A stretch of DNA of 64,000 nucleotides from Pseudomonas baltica (GTDB taxonomy: Bacteria; Pseudomonadota; Gammaproteobacteria; Pseudomonadales; Pseudomonadaceae): contig NZ_CP134771.1 of NCBI RefSeq assembly GCF_031880315.1, positions 3,560,501 through 3,624,500 on the forward strand. Reading direction: 5' to 3'. Made by a program: the position numbers and the translations under genes. Below, piece by piece: positions 52,543 to 59,654 of the stretch. The notes beneath the pieces are model-generated. The model had not been told where the DNA came from and did no database searches. It saw only the letters and a list, made by a program, of their open reading frames with translations. Position 1 is the first letter of the stretch, and each line of letters begins with the position of its first letter.

Positions 52543-52599
52543 CCACTGTCCCTCTGTTGAATGGTGTGGCGGGGGGCGCGCATGGCGGCGCTAGAAACG

Positions 52600-52631
52600 A
52601 CATCGGTCAGGGAGCCTGACCGATGTTTTTT
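52600..52631. terminator. Perfect 12-bp stem-loop between hcp and vgrG
   Basis: ACATCGGTCAGG and CCTGACCGATGT pair perfectly around a GAG loop. On the + strand it is followed by six T, a full intrinsic terminator. On the minus strand, the direction of hcp and vgrG, it is followed by CGTTTCT, a weak T-run. It can thus stop most transcription after hcp and let some through to vgrG, which fits the large excess of Hcp needed over VgrG. It would also stop reverse transcription from the other side. Confidence 0.75.
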
Positions 52632-52647
52632 ACGCTGGCAGCCTTAC

Positions 52648-53166
52648 TCAGCTGGCAACGGGCGAACGCCAGTCATCCGAACCGGTAGTACCAGAGATCT
52701 CATGAGTCCAAGTGATTTTACGGTAGGTGAAGTAGACGTCTTCCAGGTGAGTGAAGTGCGACATGTTCGGGTCCTGGCAGTTAGGCATATGCGACTGCAC
52801 GTCGACGATGATCGCGTCTTCGATCTTGATGGTGTAGTAGTGCTCCTGGGTGCCGGCAGCCGAAGTGCGGTACCACTGGATTTCACAGGTGGTCAAACGC
52901 TCACCGGAAGTCAGGGCGTTGAAAATCAGTGGCGACGATTTGTCGAAAACCTTGGTGATCATCAGTGGCTTGTGCACACGCTGACCGGTCGGTTGGCCGG
53001 ACTGTGGGTCACGCGGGATGATGACCTGGTGGTCGAAGGCTTCAACCAGAATCTGGTCTTCGTGACCTTCCTGGTAGATGTTCCCGACGGAATCCTGGGT
53101 AAAGGTGCCGGCGGTGATCAGGCCTTGCTTGGTACCGGTGATCGACAAATACGCTGGTGTTGGCAT
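52648..53166 (-). CDS. hcp: T6SS tube protein Hcp
   Basis: Hcp hexamers stack to form the inner tube that is expelled with the VgrG tip. The 172-residue protein matches the Hcp family, here the larger type seen with H2 and H3 systems: TPAYLSITGTKQGLITAG, HEDQILVEAFDHQVIIPRD, GQRVHKPLMITKVFDKSSP and YTIKIEDAIIVDVQSHMPNC. The ribosome-binding site AAGGAGAG is strong. The promoter has sigma-54 features. It heads the minus-strand vgrG-adaptor-effector operon. Confidence 0.96.
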   Translation of the reverse strand: MPTPAYLSITGTKQGLITAGTFTQDSVGNIYQEGHEDQILVEAFDHQVIIPRDPQSGQPTGQRVHKPLMITKVFDKSSPLIFNALTSGERLTTCEIQWYRTSAAGTQEHYYTIKIEDAIIVDVQSHMPNCQDPNMSHFTHLEDVYFTYRKITWTHEISGTTGSDDWRSPVAS

Positions 53167-53229
53167 GAAAGCTCTCCTTGAGAGGGTGAAAATCGGCCCG
53201 GACGGGTTTGTCCTGGTACCTTTTAGCAG

Positions 53230-53244
53230 TCAATTGCCGTGCCA
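53230..53244 (-). promoter_or_regulatory. Sigma-54-like promoter upstream of hcp
   Basis: On the minus strand the sequence is TGGCACG, four bases, then TTGA. The consensus is TGGCACG, four bases, TTGC. The -24 element is perfect and the -12 element differs in one base (GA instead of GC). The inferred transcription start is about 50 bases before the hcp ATG. The sigma-54 activator encoded at 9115-10629 is an obvious candidate regulator. Confidence 0.6.
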
Positions 53245-53331
53245 ACTCTGTTTTATCCAGTAAAATCAATTGGTTGAACTGATAAATTGAAATTATTGGT
53301 GATTTTTTAATCGATTTATTCTGAGAAGTGC

Positions 53332-53365
53332 GCAACTTCTTGCACACCACTGTGCAAGAAGTTGC
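53332..53365. repeat. Long inverted repeat upstream of hcp
   Basis: The arms GCAACTTCTTGCACA and TGTGCAAGAAGTTGC are perfectly complementary over 15 bases with a four-base loop CCAC. It lies about 170 bases before the hcp start. No T-run follows. It could be an activator or integration-host-factor-type regulatory region or a mobile repeat. Confidence 0.75.
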
Positions 53366-53434
53366 CATGTGGCTGGAGGCCCCGGACTACGTGCCCTGGA
53401 GAGGAATTAGGGGTGTTTTGCGGGATTTTGGGTG

Positions 53435-53449
53435 GCAAGAAGTTGCGCA
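53435..53449 (+). repeat. Further copy of the GCAAGAAGTTGC motif
   Basis: GCAAGAAGTTGCGCA is an exact inverted copy of 53329-53343 and shares its first 12 bases with the right arm of the palindrome at 53332-53365. Three copies of the 12-base core therefore lie within 121 bases. The remaining 53450-53560 region holds no gene I can see. Confidence 0.7.
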
Positions 53450-53562
53450 TCATGGCGCATAGCCGCTACTCAGTTCGTATCGCATGAAATTCCAATGATA
53501 TGCGAGATAGCCTGTCAGCTTTGAGGCAGTCAATGGATTGAGCAAGGCTCAACGACGCCTTT

Positions 53563-53836
53563 ATTTCAGGAGATCTAGCGATTCATCTAGGCAGCACAGC
53601 CGAGGCACTTGATAAATATATTGAGCGCTATGCAGACTTGATTCCACCTCCCGAGCGTTGCAACAGCGGATGGACTTCACCCTGAGGTCAGATGCCCCCA
53701 AGGTGTCAAACGAAAGACCAGCATGGATCTGCTCGAGGCCTTGGACCCTGACTGAGGAACGAGCATTGGATCGTGCCAAAGGCTGCTTACTAGGTCTTGC
53801 TGTCGGCGATGCTGTAGGTACCACGCTAGAGTTTCT
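53563..53836 (+). pseudogene. 5' fragment of an ADP-ribosylglycohydrolase gene
   Basis: The sequence matches the first 90 codons of the intact gene at 56018: IHLGSTAEALDKYIERYADL in one frame, then [37 protein letters not shown] and [10 protein letters not shown] in the next. The start codon is lost (GCG in place of ATG), one frameshift lies near 53658, and homology stops at about 53834, where Rhs sequence begins. The gene is clearly dead. Confidence 0.85.
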
Positions 53837-54832
53837 TTGCTCGACGGGCCCGCATCCGGTGCGGGGCTGGTGGTGCATAACAAGCTGCTGACCTATCAGG
53901 ACAAGCGTTATCGCTATGACGGCTTTGGGCGTTTGATCGAGAAGCGCAAAGGCAGTCAGGTGGTGCAGCGGTTTGCCTATGATGCCGAGCATCGGATCAA
54001 GGAGATTCGAACCCGGGATGGGCATCGCGAAACGGTTTTGAGCATGACTTATGATCCGCTGGGGCGGCGGATCGCCAAGGCCGAGCGTGATGGCAATGGT
54101 GTTCTGCTGGGCGAAACGCGGTTTGATTGGGATGGCCTGAAGCTGCTGCAAGAGCATCGCCATGGACGCAGTAGTTTGTATGTCTACTCGAGTGAAGGTA
54201 GCTATGATCCCTTGGCACGGGTCGATGGGGTTGGCCCTGAGGCGCGGATTCGTTATTACCACAACGACCTGAACGGCTTGCCCGAGCAGTTGACTGAAGA
54301 CGATGGACTTATTGTCTGGCGGGCTAACTATCAGGTTTGGGGTAATACCCTCGAAGAATTCCGCGAGCCGTACTATGTTGAAGAGCAGAATCTACGGTTT
54401 CAGGGGCAGTACCTGGATCGTGAAACGGGGCTGCACTACAACACGTTTCGGTTTTATGATCCGGATGTGGGGCGGTTTGTTTCGCCGGATCCGATTGGGT
54501 TGTTGGGTGGGATTAATGCTTACCAGTATGCACCTAACCCGTTGGCATGGATCGATCCATGGGGCTTTAGCTTCATGGCGCTTGTTGGGCAGGTTGCAGA
54601 ACGAACTGGGAAGAAGTTCCAAGGGGCTGAGATTTACAGATTTACTGATAAAATTAAAATTGGCGATGTTGCCTTTAAGAAAGGTGATTATTTCTACTTG
54701 GACAATATGCACAAAGATCATTTTGAGGCGTTCTCTAAAACGGATGTTTCTAAAGGCGTTTTTAATCTGGATGGTAGCAAAAATGAACGAAAAACCACCA
54801 AGGCAGCAAATCGTAAAGGCCCGGGATGCTAG
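53837..54832 (+). CDS. Orphan Rhs C-terminal end with colicin-E3-like toxin tip
   Basis: The frame encodes the last part of an Rhs shell (YRYDGFGRLIEKRKGSQVVQ, YDPLGRRIAKAERDGNG, GQYLDRETGLHYNTFRFYDP) and the cleavage-site region VSPDPIGLLGG. A tip of about 95 residues follows after WIDPWG. The tip has KGDYFYLDNMHKDHFEAF and GVFNLDGSKNERKTT. This pattern of Asp, His, Glu followed by a G-x-x-NLDG strand resembles E3-type ribonuclease toxins, but the assignment is tentative. No proper start is present (only TTG) and the N-terminal two thirds of an Rhs protein are missing, so this is a displaced tip cassette. An immunity gene overlaps its end. Confidence 0.65.
   Translation: MLDGPASGAGLVVHNKLLTYQDKRYRYDGFGRLIEKRKGSQVVQRFAYDAEHRIKEIRTRDGHRETVLSMTYDPLGRRIAKAERDGNGVLLGETRFDWDGLKLLQEHRHGRSSLYVYSSEGSYDPLARVDGVGPEARIRYYHNDLNGLPEQLTEDDGLIVWRANYQVWGNTLEEFREPYYVEEQNLRFQGQYLDRETGLHYNTFRFYDPDVGRFVSPDPIGLLGGINAYQYAPNPLAWIDPWGFSFMALVGQVAERTGKKFQGAEIYRFTDKIKIGDVAFKKGDYFYLDNMHKDHFEAFSKTDVSKGVFNLDGSKNERKTTKAANRKGPGC
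54116..54517 (+). repeat. Rhs core direct repeat, left copy
   Basis: These 402 bases, from ACGCGGTTTGATTGG to GGTGGGATTAAT, are nearly identical to 57378-57779. They encode the end of the Rhs shell just before the variable toxin tip. Such long direct repeats allow recombination that changes tips. Confidence 0.9.
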
Positions 54833-55163
54833 GGATGCAACTCAAAATATATTTAGCAATACGGATAACGATATAGAAGATACGTTTTGCTATAATCTTT
54901 TCGAGAATGGGCTTTTCAATGAGTCACTAATGCGAGAATTGCTGCAGGATATGCAACTGATTGTCGCTCTGCAGGGCATTAGCTTAGAAGAGAGGAAAGC
55001 TATAAATTGGATTTGTTTATGTGTGTTGAGGAGCTTTACTTCTCATTTCGACTGTACGGATCGATACAAAATAAAAAATCTTGATGATGAGATGTACTCG
55101 AGGTGGAGTGGAGAGTATTTTGAAACGCTTAGGGATATCGTTTCTAGCAACTTGGTTGAGTGA
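54783..55163 (+). CDS. Immunity protein for the first Rhs tip
   Basis: This 126-residue, acidic, mostly helical protein has no signal peptide (DATQNIFSNTDNDIEDTF, NESLMRELLQDMQLIVALQ, FETLRDIVSSNLVE). It starts inside the end of the Rhs tip gene in another frame (overlap of 50 bases), the usual coupling of a toxin with its cytoplasmic inhibitor. Another ATG at 54771 is possible. A cytoplasmic acidic inhibitor fits a nuclease toxin. I do not recognise the family. Confidence 0.6.
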   Translation: MNEKPPRQQIVKARDARDATQNIFSNTDNDIEDTFCYNLFENGLFNESLMRELLQDMQLIVALQGISLEERKAINWICLCVLRSFTSHFDCTDRYKIKNLDDEMYSRWSGEYFETLRDIVSSNLVE

Positions 55164-55302
55164 ATAGGGCGCGACTTAAAGTTTTCGTCGTAGGGCGTAT
55201 ACAGCGTCTATGCCAAGACAATTTTGCAGTTTAGCCAATTTTTTCTGATTCTTTTGATCGAATCGCTGGCTATAGTTTTACACCAAGGATAGCCCCACCC
55301 AA

Positions 55303-55830
55303 ATGGACCTCCTAGACAACGTCCCCTCCTGGGACGACGTCGAGCGCAACCTCGACCTCAAGCTCCGCCAGCTCGACCACGGCGTGAAGTCCACCTGGCA
55401 GAGCGCCCAGGACGGCTGGATCGGAGTATCCCGCCAAGTCAGCGAGGGCGCCAGCCAGGCCTACGGCTACGTGGGCGGTTACCGCATCGATGCCATACGC
55501 CAGGCGATGTCGCGCCCCTATCCGCTGATCGAGTCGGACCTCAGGCGAAAGTGGGCATCAATCAACATCGACCAGATCCTCCCGGTGCTGTTGCAACTGG
55601 TGAAGGAAGTCGCTTTGATCCTCGGCGCCAGCGTGGCGGTCGGTACAGCGGCCGGTGGCGCTACGGGTGCATTCTCCTTCGGCGTGGGCGCGGTACCGGG
55701 CGCTGCGGCGGGCGCCGGGATCGGTTTGCAGATCGGCAACCTGATTCTGATGGGCCTCGGGCTCAAGGCCATCGCCGAGTACTTCTACGATGGCCTGCCC
55801 GCTTGCCTGTCGAATATGGCGCGTTTATGA
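55303..55830 (+). pseudogene. DUF6861 N-terminal part of a polymorphic toxin, truncated
   Basis: The frame gives 175 residues. They match, from memory, the N-terminal DUF6861 domain of Pseudomonas T6SS toxins: DLLDNVPSWDDVERNLDLKL, TWQSAQDGWIGVSRQVSEGA, a Gly/Ala-rich hydrophobic pair at about residues 98-155 (VALILGASVAVGTAAGG, AAAGAGIGLQIGNLILMGLG) and EYFYDGLPACLSNM. Normally the chain continues for another 60 residues and then the toxin part. Here it meets, out of frame, the tail of an ADP-ribosyltransferase at about 55813. The missing later part of DUF6861 is found at 58640. It may still make a truncated membrane protein. Confidence 0.75.
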
Positions 55831-56021
55831 GTACCTCACCCGCAACCGGATTCATGGGCGATGTGCAGATGCAGGTTACTGGGACTTCGGGCCGCGATAT
55901 CAGCTTCCTTTCGGCGTTTCCCGAAGCTGAAGTGCTGTATCCGCCAGGCGTACAATTCGAAGTATTGAACCGTATCGAGCAAGGTTCCACGACCCACATC
56001 GCTATCAAAGAGATCCCATGA
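55813..56021 (+). pseudogene. C-terminal remnant of an ADP-ribosyltransferase toxin
   Basis: In the frame ending at the TGA 56019-56021 the sequence reads YGAFMSTSPATGF, then [20 protein letters not shown] and [12 protein letters not shown]. These are the STS motif and the catalytic ExE (EAE) with its following L-x-PPG strand of R-S-E-type ADP-ribosyltransferases. The first, Arg-containing motif and the fusion partner are missing, so it is inactive unless joined to another half. The intact ADP-ribosylglycohydrolase immunity gene overlaps its end (ATGA). Confidence 0.75.
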
Positions 56022-57127
56022 TTGATTTAAGAAGCTCCACCGAAGCCATCGATCAATACATCGCGCGATATGCCGATCTGCTCCCACCGCCGTCGCCGCA
56101 GTTGCGTCAACGCATGGACTACACCTTGGCGCCCGATGCGCCCAAGCCAGCGAATGTAAAGCCGGCCTGGCTCACTTCCAGGGCCTGCACCCTCACCGAA
56201 GAGCAAGCGCTCGACCGAGCCAAGGGCTGTCTACTGGGGCTGGCGATCGGCGATGCCGTGGGCACGACCTTGGAGTTTCTGCCGCGCGACCGCGAGCACG
56301 TCGACGACATGGTCGGTGGTGGGCCGTTCAAGCTTCAGCCGGGGGAATGGACCGACGACACCAGCATGGCGCTGTGCCTCGCCGATATGTATTTGGCCAA
56401 GAACGACTTCGACTATCAGGACTTCGCCGAGCGCCTGTGCCGCTGGTACCAGAAAGGCGAGAACAGTCATAACCAGCGCTGCTTCGACATTGGCAACGCT
56501 ACTCGCGAAGCGCTTGAGGGTTTTCTGGCAAAAGGCCTAGGCTGGTACGGCAACGATCACCCGTCCACGGCGGGTAACGGTTCGATTATCCGTTTGGCGC
56601 CCACTGCGCTCTTCTGGCGGCACTCGCTATCGGCGACCTGGCAGCAAAGTGCAGCCCAAAGCCGTCCAACGCATCGGGCGATGGAGGCCGTGAGCTGTTG
56701 CCAACTGTTCGGTGCGCAGTTGAATCTCGCCCTTAACGGAGCAGATAAAGATGAGGCCTTGGCGCCGAAGGTACGCCCGTTATTCCCGCGTCCTTTGCTG
56801 ATCAATGCGGGGGAGTACAAACAAAAGACCCGTGAACAGATCCGTTCTTCGGGGTATGTGGTCGACACGCTGGAAGCAGCATTATGGGCGGTATGGAACA
56901 CTGACAATTTCAGAGACGCTATTTTGCTGGCTGCGAATCTGGGCGACGATGCCGACAGTGTGGCGGCAACGGCCGGGCAGATGGCCGGGGCGCTGTATGG
57001 CGTATCGGGGATACCGCCTGAGTGGGTGCGGGATGTGGCGTGGTCAGAGCATATCCAAAGCCTAGCGCAGCAGCTGTTCGAGCGTGGGCCTGTTCATTAC
57101 GAGCGCGATGGCGTTATTTACGGATAG
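56018..57127 (+). CDS. ADP-ribosylglycohydrolase-type immunity protein
   Basis: These enzymes remove ADP-ribose from proteins, and Tri1-type members protect against T6SS ADP-ribosyltransferases such as Tre1. The 369-residue protein has all metal-binding motifs: [10 protein letters not shown] near residue 80, [11 protein letters not shown] near residue 110, [10 protein letters not shown] near residue 187 and [20 protein letters not shown] near residue 310. It should be active. An N-terminal extension of about 60 residues ([20 protein letters not shown]) may bind the toxin. The ATG overlaps the stop of the ADP-ribosyltransferase tail, the typical toxin-immunity coupling. A broken 5' copy of the same gene lies at 53563. 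Confidence 0.88.
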   Translation: MIDLRSSTEAIDQYIARYADLLPPPSPQLRQRMDYTLAPDAPKPANVKPAWLTSRACTLTEEQALDRAKGCLLGLAIGDAVGTTLEFLPRDREHVDDMVGGGPFKLQPGEWTDDTSMALCLADMYLAKNDFDYQDFAERLCRWYQKGENSHNQRCFDIGNATREALEGFLAKGLGWYGNDHPSTAGNGSIIRLAPTALFWRHSLSATWQQSAAQSRPTHRAMEAVSCCQLFGAQLNLALNGADKDEALAPKVRPLFPRPLLINAGEYKQKTREQIRSSGYVVDTLEAALWAVWNTDNFRDAILLAANLGDDADSVAATAGQMAGALYGVSGIPPEWVRDVAWSEHIQSLAQQLFERGPVHYERDGVIYG

Positions 57128-57173
57128 CGTGGGCACGTTCTTCTGCCTAACAGGTGATGTATACCGGTGAAGC

Positions 57174-58190
57174 ATGTACTACGGCAGCGGGCACCTGCAC
57201 CAACTCAATCTCGATGGCCGGGTGATCAGCGACTTCGAACGCGACCGCCTGCACCGTGAAGTGACGCTCACGCAGGGGCAACTCAATACCCGCCGCGAAT
57301 ATGATCGGGCAGGGCGGTTGCTCAGTCGCTTGCGCCGGCATGCCCGCGAGCCACTGCAATTGCCGGCTCCGGCGCAAACGCGGTTTGATTGGGAGGGCCT
57401 GAAGCTGCTGCAGGAGCATTGCCACGGGTGCAGTAGTTTGTATGTCTACTCGGGTGAGGGGAGCTATGATCCCTTGGCGCGGGTCGATGGGGTTGGCCCT
57501 GAGGCGCGGATTCTTTATTACCATAACGACCTGAACGGCCTGCCCGAGCAGTTGACTGACGACGATGGCCATACCGTTTGGCGGGCTACATACCAAGTCT
57601 GGGGCAATACCCTCAAGGAGATCCGCGAGCCGTACCAAGTTGAAGAGCAGAACCTGCGGTTTCAGGGGCAGTACCTAGATCGTGAAACGGGGCTGCACTA
57701 CAACACGTTTCGGTTTTATGATCCGGATGTGGGGCGGTTTGTTTCGCCGGATCCGATTGGATTGTTGGGTGGGATTAATCTGTATCAATATGGACCTAAC
57801 CCCGTAAGCTGGGTAGATCCTCTTGGTTGGAAACCTTGTTTTGAAAATGATGCGGCAAAATCACGTGCTGAGAAAATAATCCACAAGTTTGGTGGTAAAC
57901 AGGAGGGAGAGAATCGTTACAAGATGCCTAATAGACGCGCTGCTAGGCGTGCTGCGTCGGAGATAGCTGGTGACTTAGGTAATGGGGCTAAGATAATTCA
58001 GAAAAAAGACTTCAGGGTGGGGCCTCCCAGCTGGCGAGATAGTAAGGGACGCATAGGTGTGCAGAAGCGGGACCAATCTGCAGGCTGGCGCGATGACTCA
58101 CGAGGACATCCTCAATTTGAGGTTGGTTCTCATGTGAATGCCTGGAGTATTAAGAATGGAATTTCATCTAACATGCACCTGGATTATTGA
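57174..58190 (+). CDS. Orphan Rhs C-terminal end with a second, different toxin tip
   Basis: This 338-residue frame contains a short Rhs part (GSGHLHQLNLDGRVISDFER), an internal deletion point after LQLPAPAQ, then the same shell end as the left copy (RFDWEGLKLLQEH to VSPDPIGLLGGIN), and a tip of about 115 residues after WVDPLGW. The tip is basic and has RYKMPNRRAARRAASEIAGD, GPPSWRDSKGRIGVQKRDQS and GHPQFEVGSHVNAW. The paired His and basic content fit a nuclease, but I cannot name the family. It lacks the rest of an Rhs shell and a convincing start. The immunity gene follows directly. Confidence 0.65.
   Translation: MYYGSGHLHQLNLDGRVISDFERDRLHREVTLTQGQLNTRREYDRAGRLLSRLRRHAREPLQLPAPAQTRFDWEGLKLLQEHCHGCSSLYVYSGEGSYDPLARVDGVGPEARILYYHNDLNGLPEQLTDDDGHTVWRATYQVWGNTLKEIREPYQVEEQNLRFQGQYLDRETGLHYNTFRFYDPDVGRFVSPDPIGLLGGINLYQYGPNPVSWVDPLGWKPCFENDAAKSRAEKIIHKFGGKQEGENRYKMPNRRAARRAASEIAGDLGNGAKIIQKKDFRVGPPSWRDSKGRIGVQKRDQSAGWRDDSRGHPQFEVGSHVNAWSIKNGISSNMHLDY
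57378..57779 (+). repeat. Rhs core direct repeat, right copy
   Basis: This is the 402-base partner of 54116-54517. The two copies differ by scattered single bases only. The sequence after each copy is unrelated, because each carries its own toxin tip. Confidence 0.9.
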
Positions 58191-58192
58191 AT

Positions 58193-58588
58193 ATGAAAAA
58201 AATAATGCTTTTATCTGACTGTGAAGATCCTGATCTTATAGCTCCCCCCGGGAAAAAAACTTGGTATACCGTTGTGCATGATGAAGCAGCATCATATGAA
58301 TTGGCAAAAAAAAATCCATGGGTTGGGTTGGAGTCGATAATTGAGGCCAAGACATACTTGATGGACGATTGTGTAGTGATTTTCCGGCCAGCTAGAAATG
58401 GAAATGGCACACATAAAGGTGATAGTGATAAAGGATATTACTTTATTGAGATTTGTAACCAAGATGCTTCTATAGCACTTAGCTCTAGGAAAATATATTT
58501 GTGGGATGAGATTGTCAAAATGGCAGACTTGTTTAAAGGTCTATCATTTCAAGCTGCGACTCGAGTATGGCATGTAAAAAAATATTAG
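58193..58588 (+). CDS. Immunity protein for the second Rhs tip
   Basis: This 131-residue protein without signal peptide starts two bases after the toxin stop. It contains LLSDCEDPDLIAPPGKKTWY, VVHDEAASYELAKKNPWVGL and YFIEICNQDASIALSS. It is AT-rich, unlike its GC-rich surroundings, as is the tip of the toxin. The ATG at 58193 is chosen over a TTG at 58187. The family is unknown to me; the role is inferred from position. Confidence 0.6.
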   Translation: MKKIMLLSDCEDPDLIAPPGKKTWYTVVHDEAASYELAKKNPWVGLESIIEAKTYLMDDCVVIFRPARNGNGTHKGDSDKGYYFIEICNQDASIALSSRKIYLWDEIVKMADLFKGLSFQAATRVWHVKKY

Positions 58589-58639
58589 TTAGTTTTAGGT
58601 GCTGAAAATCCGCGCCTGATTGGTTAGCAGTATCTGATC

Positions 58640-59320
58640 GTGGTCGGCAGTGTGGAAAGCATTGCCCAGCGCAGTGCCAAGTTGCAGGCCGAGATCTCCA
58701 ACAAAAAACTCGCCGCGTGGCTGGCTCAGAACGAAAAGCGGCTGCTGGCGCATCCTGCATTGAGCGCAAGCCCGCAAGTCGTGCTGGACAGTCCCAAGTC
58801 CGCTGCGCGTGAATCATTGTCGCCATCTAGTCTCAAGGCCGCGGCCGAAAAACCACCGCTAGAGAAGCCCGTACAGGCTCCGAAAATCGAGGAGGTCGCC
58901 AAACATAAACTGGGCAATATCACCGGTAATTATTCGGCGATAGAGCCAGGGCCGCTTGATGACCGGTTGGCTGAAACATTCGCTGGCGGCCGCTATACCA
59001 GGGTGGTGCTGGAAAAGGACACGATATTGAGACGCGCCGGTGTTGAAGACCAGCCGCTCGGACAGTTCTTTGGTCAAGAAGCGCAATCCGGGGTTCTGCA
59101 AACCCGTATCGACAAGGCTGTTCTGCCCGAATGGCCCGGCGGGGGCAAGTCGCCGATCGATACGGCATTCGATGTTAAAATCCCCGCCGGTACAGAGGTC
59201 TATATCGGAGAAGTCGGGTCGCAAGGTGGCTTCTATGTCGGAGGGACCGAGCAAATTGTCGTCGTCAAACCATGGATGATCGAAGGGGTTGAAGTGATGG
59301 GGGCAAGTCCGCTGAAATGA
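58640..59320 (+). CDS. Second part of a DUF6861 toxin, with C-terminal toxin domain
   Basis: The frame opens just after 58628 and reads GSVESIAQRSAKLQAEISNK and KLAAWLAQNEKRLLAHP. From memory this is the normal continuation of the DUF6861 domain whose first part lies at 55303. A Pro/Lys-rich linker follows, then a toxin domain of about 115 residues: YTRVVLEKDTILRRAG, LGQFFGQEAQSG, GGGKSPIDTAFDVKIPAGTE and VGSQGGFYVGGTEQIVVV. The conserved Arg, Ser/Thr and Gln positions may point to an NAD-using fold, but that is a guess. The GTG at 58640 has no good ribosome-binding site, so it may not be expressed. The immunity gene overlaps its stop. Confidence 0.65.
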   Translation: MVGSVESIAQRSAKLQAEISNKKLAAWLAQNEKRLLAHPALSASPQVVLDSPKSAARESLSPSSLKAAAEKPPLEKPVQAPKIEEVAKHKLGNITGNYSAIEPGPLDDRLAETFAGGRYTRVVLEKDTILRRAGVEDQPLGQFFGQEAQSGVLQTRIDKAVLPEWPGGGKSPIDTAFDVKIPAGTEVYIGEVGSQGGFYVGGTEQIVVVKPWMIEGVEVMGASPLK

Positions 59321-59592
59321 AAAACCTGAAGGAAATAGAAGCCATCCTGGTTCGCGTGTCTGTACTTTTACGCCTTGGCGGCAAAGACGAATGGGCTGAT
59401 CGGATCGACGATTATCAAATGCTTCTGGCGCGCGATGCTCCCAATGGCATTTCGAGAATCATTAGGCTGTATGGCGGCATGGGTTCGATCAATGACATCG
59501 TTTTGTACCGCAAGGGACAGCCATTGATAAAAGAGAATAACGAGCTCGATCAGTTGCTTTCCAGGCTACACGAGCTTTGTGTAAATGCGTGA
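59317..59592 (+). CDS. Small DUF6966-like immunity protein
   Basis: This 91-residue protein starts inside the toxin stop (ATGA). It has LLRLGGKDEWADRIDDYQML, IIRLYGGMGSINDIVLYRKG and LDQLLSRLHELC. The GGMGSxND motif fits, from memory, the DUF6966 family, small proteins often found as immunity partners. No signal peptide is present, so the target toxin acts in the cytoplasm. Confidence 0.7.
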   Translation: MKNLKEIEAILVRVSVLLRLGGKDEWADRIDDYQMLLARDAPNGISRIIRLYGGMGSINDIVLYRKGQPLIKENNELDQLLSRLHELCVNA

Positions 59593-59654
59593 GCCCCAAC
59601 CGCTATCGAAGACGATATACTCCGGCCCAGTCACTTTTAAGTCGGAGTACCCCC

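Noticed and set aside
50443..52560. Long plus-strand open frames opposite the third vgrG
   Set aside because: They are the complement of a GC-rich conserved gene and read as low-complexity Val/Ala/Glu sequence. The minus-strand VgrG explains the region.
52648..53181. Plus-strand frames opposite hcp
   Set aside because: Hcp on the minus strand is a clear family member with a strong ribosome-binding site.
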